From NCBI RefSeq assembly GCF_000346465.2, contig NC_034016.1, positions 18,773,548 through 18,837,547 of the forward strand: a stretch of 64,000 nt of DNA. Reading direction: 5' to 3'. Position 1 is the stretch's first letter; the number at the start of each line of letters is the position of its first letter. Shown one piece after another: positions 58,601 to 64,000 of the stretch. This DNA is from Prunus persica (taxonomy: Eukaryota; Streptophyta; Magnoliopsida; Rosales; Rosaceae). The notes below the pieces were generated by a model. The model searched no databases. It was not told where the DNA came from and saw only the letters and a list, made by a program, of their open reading frames with translations. A program made the translations under genes and the position numbers.

Positions 58601-59751
58601 GCTGTTTCCTATCTCAGGAAAAGCCATGAGCGGTGTCGGTGCCGGTGCTGTAAATGATTGGACCCAGTACAGAGAGCATTGGCACTGAGATATTTGAGGT
58701 CCGTGAGGGCATTGCTGACTGTGAAAAAAAGAAAGACAAACTTACTTGGGCCCTATAGAGGTCGTCCTCCTAATATGATTTCAAACTTTCCATGCCACTC
58801 GTAAATATTCAAATACTCGTTATTGGCGATTTTCACACCTCATAAACCCTAACAAAACAAAGCCTTCCATTGCATTGACAGGTGGCACAGTTCATATATC
58901 ATTGAACAACCATTACGTACCAAATTAACACGTGACTTCTAAATTCCTATAGTAAATTCTGGGTGGCTATGAATTCTAAGGTTAAACGTGTGGAAGAAAA
59001 AACACATGAATCAAACACAGAAAGAGATGTTCTACAAGGTTGCTCCTTCGATGTAAATCCTGGTTGAAAAGTATGAGGCCTTTGAAAACATATGGACGAG
59101 ATTTCGTTGCCAGTTGAAAAATATCAGCCACAAACCGAAATGGAATCTCATTGTTATCTTTACATAGCATACTGATAGTGATGATACTTTGATGTGGGGA
59201 TCTTGGTCGAAAACGTTTTCCACGTATCGATGGTTTATGTTATAACACATGAATAATAATGTTACACTTGTATACCAATCAAACCTTGCCAACGGGGTGT
59301 ATTTCAGTGGACAAAAGTGCATTGATTTGTAGACCAACAGTATTAAGTTTGAACCCTCTTTTTTTTTTCCGGTAGTTAGAAACAAGTTTTATTAAGAAGC
59401 ACAAAAGAGAGCAAAACAAAATTGAGGCCACCACAAGAAACCAATGGCCGAGCCATGCGAAAAACCCACTACATAGATAAAGTTCACTACAAACATAAAG
59501 CCCACAAAAAAAATATTCCATAACTTATCAACTGTTTGTGCAGGTGGATAAAATAAGGGATAGTCTGAATTTGGGTTCATATATATATATATATATATAT
59601 ATTTTCAAACGATGGAATTTGGGTTCATATATTGGTTTCTTAGTAAAATTGTAGTAATTGTTTCTCAAATAAGACCATACTTTTCGTTTCTCAACTCCAA
59701 AAATTGTTATAAACTGTGTAATGACCCATACTTTTCGTTCAATAACTTATC
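55687..59751 (-). repeat. P450 segmental duplication, right unit
   Basis: Second unit of the tandem duplication, containing CYP82 copy 2 and its flank without the Harbinger insertion. Homology to the left unit covers 3' flank, both exons, the intron and the promoter, and resumes in the distal flank. Confidence 0.7.
55870..57556 (-). CDS. CYP82-family cytochrome P450, copy 2
   Basis: Exons 57556-56591 and 56496-55870, with a 94-bp intron nearly identical to that of copy 1, encode 530 aa. The five-residue difference lies at the N-terminus (MDIQILGTIL against MDFTISPIQILETIL). LTGTESTSVT, KETLR, FQPERF and FSSGRRSCPG (Cys469) are all intact. Substitutions relative to copy 1 are few and scattered (for example SKDPVA/GKDPVA, ASPTPV/GSTPV, PKGTR/SKGTR). 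Such similarity including the intron indicates a recent duplication or gene conversion. The substrate is unknown, probably the same as or close to that of copy 1. Confidence 0.93.
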
Positions 59752-59756
59752 AACTG
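57557..59756. other. Promoter of CYP82 copy 2 and distal flank
   Basis: A minus-strand TATAAATA lies at about 57637-57644, equivalent to that of copy 1. A TA-rich run is at 57903-57916. Short dispersed repeats occur near 58050 and 59320. (TA)n is present at about 59577-59602. The last 200 bp (59525-59700) recur at 62387-62550. The phrase AACTGTGTAATGACCC appears twice (about 59712 and 59752), suggesting a small rearrangement at the edge of the next element. No gene is supported. Confidence 0.45.
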
Positions 59757-60045
59757 TGTAATGACCCAAACCTAAAATTCATATTTAATTAGTAATTTAT
59801 TATGTGGAAAGACAATTTTGCCCTTAGAATAATTTAATAACGAAAAGTTGATTTTTTGACCGAAAGAAATTTGACAATTTCACATACACCGTTGCGTAGA
59901 GCACCACGACACGAGTTCGTAGACACGAAGTGGACTCGAATAGGAGTTTTAACAAAGAAAATACGATTAAAATATCATGAGGGGTAAAATGGTAAATTAA
60001 AAAAATCAGATTTTTAAAACCTCACTTCTCTATCTTCTCCCTCAG

Positions 60046-60124
<79 letters not shown>

Positions 60125-62381
60125 CCGCTGTCTTCCTCCAGCCGTCACCTTCCAAGCGCCAGAACTCCCGCCACCGACCACCTCTGCCCCTGCCGTCAGT
60201 GCCAACAGGACCAGCTCGGTTCCGTCTTCAAGCCCAGACCACTCTCCGATACCAGCCACCGCTGTTTTCGCCGGATTCCGTCCAAAAACGAGCTGGTTTT
60301 GCATAGTTTTGCAACCGTTCGTTCTCCTTCAATTCTCCTCCAAATTTGTCGAGTAAGGTATGGATTTCTACCTATTTTCCATGCTCTAGCTGATGGTTGG
60401 GTAGGTTTGCATCGATTTTGACCGTAGCTAGCTCAGTTTTCAAATTGAAATTCGACCGATTTTCGGCCTCCGTGTTCGGCCACTTCCGGTCAGTTTTTGG
60501 GTAGATCCAAGAACAAAAGTGGTTCTAAATATAGTGTTATACATAGGGTAGGAGTTTGGAGCCGTGATTTTGAGATTTTCCGGTGATGCGTAATAGCTTT
60601 GGACACCCAGCGCTGCCGGCGCGTGGGCGAGGGTGGTGCAGTGACACTACATCCTGATGCAATCCTTAGGTTGTCACGAGCGCGTAGGAATTCGCGGATC
60701 TCAATTTGGATACCGTTTGAGCCTCGAACGAATTTTCCATATTGTGCGATCTCCGGGTTCAATACTGTTGAGCCGTTGGATCGGAATCAATTTTAGATAT
60801 GTTACTCTAGATAATTTTAAAAACGTGTAGGACTCGACGGATTGTGAAACGGAGTCCCGGATACTCCGACATCGCGAATCCTAGGGCTAGGGTTTAGGAA
60901 TTATGCGATTACACGATTGTGATCAATCCGACCGTCCGATCGACACCAATACCCTCGGGACATGTGTCCTAAATATATTAGACCTTCTAACGGCTTCCGT
61001 ATCATCTTGTGAGGTCATAGACCCGTGGGGTCCCGGGTTGATCGTTTTGGGACTTTAACGTTTTTTGAGTCCCAAGATACCGCTAAACTATCCCACGTGG
61101 AAGGAAAGCTTTTATGGACATAGGGATAACTTTAAATTGACGCACGTACTTTTAGGAGCCGGGAGTAGGGTTTTTAAGTTCATACTATATTATATTAATA
61201 GATTATTATGGTCATTGAATCAGGCACCCGGGCACCAGTTGACCCGCAGGAGTGACCTTCAAGAGGTCTAGCGAGCTTGGACTATCACTGAGTGGACTCT
61301 TTGTTTTAATAAATGAATTCAAGCAGTTCAGTTTCAGTTATAAGCTGTTTTATTCTGTTAAATATTTTATGTTGTATGCTGCCGAGTAAAAACTTTTTTA
61401 AAGAATATAGGAAAAGATATTCTCGTTAATGATCAGATAAATGGCAGCAGAATTTTAAAGGTTACAGAAAGTTAATTATTCAACAGTTTTACTTCAGAAA
61501 CTTTATATTTTCTTAAACCACCTTGTACCCAGATATTAAATGTTGCCTTCGGATTATATTGGTTGCCTTCGGTTTAGTCAGCATGCTTGACAGTTACCCC
61601 ACGAGTTCCTTGGTACTCGAACTCGTGTGGAGCGAGTAATGCGGATCAGGTGGACCACGGTCCCCTGCATCCTACCAGTTGCAGCTCGGACTGACTTCGT
61701 GTCACTGAGATCTGCGAGTATGTGTCACCCATGGTGATGCAAGGAATTGACGGATATAAGAAATTGACAGAAATAAGGGTACACCTAGGTGATAGTTTTA
61801 AACTGTTCTCAAATGTATAATTATATACATGCATTGATTTCAAAAATAAAGAAAATAAGTTAGTTTGTATAACTGTTTTTACAGTGGGGTTAGTATGTTC
61901 ATATGCTATTTTTCTAAACTTTGTTTTTGAGTCCACTCACCCTTCTTATTGTTTTGCACCCCCAGGCAGTAGACGTGCACAGGAATCCACCACCGGGCCA
62001 TTTTCCATCTTCCGCGCCTTTCTTTTGATGTAGGATTTTTGTTTTGTAAAAGAATTGATTCCTTGTAAATTCTTAGTAATTGCTCTGATGTTTTGCCCTA
62101 GACTGAGAATGGAACTGTTGGAATGTATATATACGTATGCTGGCAGTTAGTTGTATATATATATATATATATATATACTTGTTTGGCAGGTAAAAATGTT
62201 TTGGTATTGAGCCAGTTATAAAGGAAACTCTACCGGTTTTTCAGTAGACGTTAACCTTATTAATTTACCATGTTTTGTATAGAAGGGCAAATAGGTCATT
62301 TGTGCCAGACATTCGCCAGGTGTCGGACACGCACAGGGTCTGGCTCGGATTCCAAAGCGGAATTTGGATCGGGTCCTGTCA
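59757..62381. mobile_element. LTR-type insertion (solo LTR or non-autonomous element)
   Basis: 2,625 bp beginning TGTAATGACCC and ending GGGTCCTGTCA, so TG...CA ends with a short imperfect inverted repeat. AACTG flanks both sides (59752-59756 and 62382-62386), a 5-bp target duplication as made by LTR retrotransposons. The uninterrupted target (TTATCAACTGTTTGTGCAGG) exists at about 59526. There is no coding sequence for gag or polymerase, so it is either a very long solo LTR or a non-autonomous derivative. It includes a (TC)35 microsatellite and a (TA)n run near 62154-62176. Confidence 0.7.
60051..60120. repeat. (TC)35 microsatellite
   Basis: Seventy uninterrupted bases of TC repeat inside the LTR-type insertion. 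Likely hypervariable in length and a source of a spurious Glu/Arg-rich reading frame on the other strand. Confidence 0.95.
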
Positions 62382-62386
62382 AACTG

Positions 62387-64000
62387 TTTGTGCAGGTGGA
62401 TAAAATAAGGGATAGTCTGAATTTGGGTTCATATAATTTTTTTTTTCAAACGATGGAATTTGGGTTCATATAGTTGTTTCTTAGTAAAATTGTAGTAATT
62501 GTTTCTCAAACAAGACCATACTTTTCGTTCCTCAACTCTAAAAATTGTTATAATCGTCCTTCAATTAGATCTATCGTTGCATCACTCGTCCTTTCCGTCA
62601 GTTCTGTTGTTTTTCCTTCAAAATTAATGGTAAATTAGAAAATTCATATCAAATTTTATTAGATAAATAAACTCATTCATAAAAATGAAAATAAAAACCA
62701 GTCTCCCCACCCCCACCAAGCAACTGAACCAACCACTGGCATTGCCCCTACCCCTACCCCTACCCCTACCCCCTCCCTCGGATAAAGACCTCTCTCTCAA
62801 TTTCCTGCAATACAGAACCAAATGCCACCAAGTCATAGAAGCTCCAGAATGCAAGAACAGCCACAATATACCATCAACAAAATCTACTTTTTTTTTATCA
62901 ACACAGAGAGTCATTGTCCCCTACCTGCCGTTCGGGGTCTACCAAAAATCACAAACCCACCCCCAAAAAAGAGAGAAAAAAAGAAAATGGCTTTATCTCC
63001 TTCCTCCTTCCCACTTTCCCTTTCTGTGAGTGCCTGTAATCTAATAATGGCTTCCATTTCCAAACTCTCCAATCCAGCACTGCTTCATACTTATCGTCCA
63101 CTTTTTTTTAATCGAGAGAAGGGGGAGTAGGGGTAGGGTTTCGGGTAGAAGGAGGTGGTGACTAGGTAGTCTTATAATACCCAAACCACCATATTGTAAT
63201 TCATGATTCAATACCTTCTGTCACGTGTCTGTTAGTTAGGGATGAGCTGGCTGTTAGTTTCTGTTAACTTAATTTGCTAGTTAGTTAGCTAAAATATATA
63301 TAAGTCTTGAACTGTAAGTTCTGGAATTCATCTAATGAGAAAATCAGTTTCACAATATATCAGTTTCTCTCTGTTTCTGTTTCTTTCTCTCTCGATACCT
63401 CTATTTCTCAAAGCTTACTTGAGCTCATCAATGGCTTCAATGAAGAAAGCTTTCATTATTTGCCCCTAAAATTTAATATGAATTTCACAATTTGCCCTTA
63501 ATTTTGACAAAAAATTTAACAGAATCAAGAGAAGTACGACTAGTGCAATGCAATATCTAAATAAAGGACGATGATGACAATTTTTGGGGTTGAGGAACGG
63601 AAAGTAAAATGGGGCCATATTTGAGGGACCATTGCTACAATTTTACCTTGTTTCTTCAAAACTTTGTTTTAAGTACTGTTTTTTATTTTATTTTATTTAG
63701 TAATGAACGAAGTTTTAAGTGTTATTTGTGAAGAGCCACTGTATGAATTTTACAAACAAATCAATTAAATTTCATATAGAACCCAATTTTTTTCAGAAGT
63801 AGAAAGTCAATATAATTGTCACAAACTCACCTATTGGAATCAGTTTTGCAAAGGAGGGAGTACTATTATTACTTCATCAAAACTGATCAAATGGGGTAAG
63901 AAAAACAACCCTCGTTGAACATCATGGGTTGGGCTTGGGCACGAAAAACCAGAGTGTTTCTGCAACCTGGAAGTTATTGACTGAAAGGGTGAGACTGAAG
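62387..64000. other. Repeat-rich end of the window, no supported gene
   Basis: 62387-62690 is a further copy of the repeat at the end of the P450 units. 63430-63655 is a diverged inverted copy of 62470-62690 (shared phrases AAAATTGTAG and CGTTCCTCAAC in opposite orientation). Between them are a CCCCTA run (62745-62772) and CT-rich sequence. Small proline-rich or serine-rich frames here result from base composition. Whether a gene begins beyond the right edge cannot be judged. Confidence 0.45.

Noticed and set aside
60014..60304. Glu/Arg-repeat protein on the minus strand
   Set aside because: Produced by the (TC)35 microsatellite inside a transposable element.
62745..62772. CCCCTA tandem run resembling telomere sequence
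   Set aside because: Only about four to five units and not the plant CCCTAAA repeat; it is ordinary low-complexity DNA.
1..64000. tRNA genes, rRNA, CRISPR arrays or prokaryotic-type operons
   Set aside because: No cloverleaf, rRNA segment or spaced direct repeats were seen; this is a plant nuclear region.

Overview
This window is nuclear DNA of a flowering plant, most likely a eudicot and possibly Rosaceae (the family is a guess). The reasons are GT-AG introns in AT-rich DNA, plant-specific families (P-class PPR protein, CYP82 P450s, tandem-domain plant GTP cyclohydrolase I, a ceQORH-type chloroplast-envelope oxidoreductase), and abundant plant-type DNA transposons. All exon structures were assembled by eye from reading frame, splice sites and comparison between paralogues. 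Where coordinates are given exon by exon, the phases close exactly.

Layout. 0.4-15.3 kb: a tandem array of six ceQORH-like quinone/enone oxidoreductase copies on the + strand. Five are intact four-exon genes and the fourth is a decayed relic. Copies 3+4 and 5+6 are two descendants of one two-gene block. A nested foldback MITE lies between copies 2 and 3, and a short broken piece of an NRT2-type nitrate transporter lies between copies 5 and 6. 16.3-19.0 kb: an intronless 903-aa PPR gene. 21.0-25.5 kb: a 17-exon MHK/MAK-type kinase with one GC-AG intron. 28.6-32.3 kb: a lysine-rich protein of unknown function with an internal duplication. 33.5-36.4 kb: a P-loop protein with a C-terminal membrane segment and a repeat-expanded tail. 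37.1-39.4 kb (-): GTP cyclohydrolase I. 41.9-42.5 kb: a small unknown gene. 42.8-46.0 kb (-): cyclin C of the Mediator kinase module, nine exons.

47.7-62.4 kb: two near-identical CYP82-type P450 genes (-) in a tandem segmental duplication. A 3.8-kb PIF/Harbinger transposon with broken transposase and broken ORF1 sits 460 bp upstream of the first P450. A Helitron-like element and a 2.6-kb LTR-type insertion with a clear 5-bp target duplication sit in or beside the second unit. From 62.4 kb to the end there are repeat fragments and no supportable gene.

How the genes relate. The window is a conserved housekeeping block (oxidoreductase, PPR, kinase, P-loop protein, folate-pathway enzyme, Mediator cyclin) flanked by two recently amplified metabolic families (ceQORH and CYP82). 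From memory, Arabidopsis keeps ceQORH, MHK and a P-loop protein as neighbours on chromosome 4, and the PPR and GTP cyclohydrolase genes close together on chromosome 3, so this window may keep an ancestral order that Arabidopsis has split. I found no convincing new defence, RNA or regulatory system. The most unusual items are the block-duplicated oxidoreductase array, the NRT2 relic, the repeat-tailed membrane P-loop protein, and the Harbinger insertion that places three CACGTG-bearing repeats in front of a P450.
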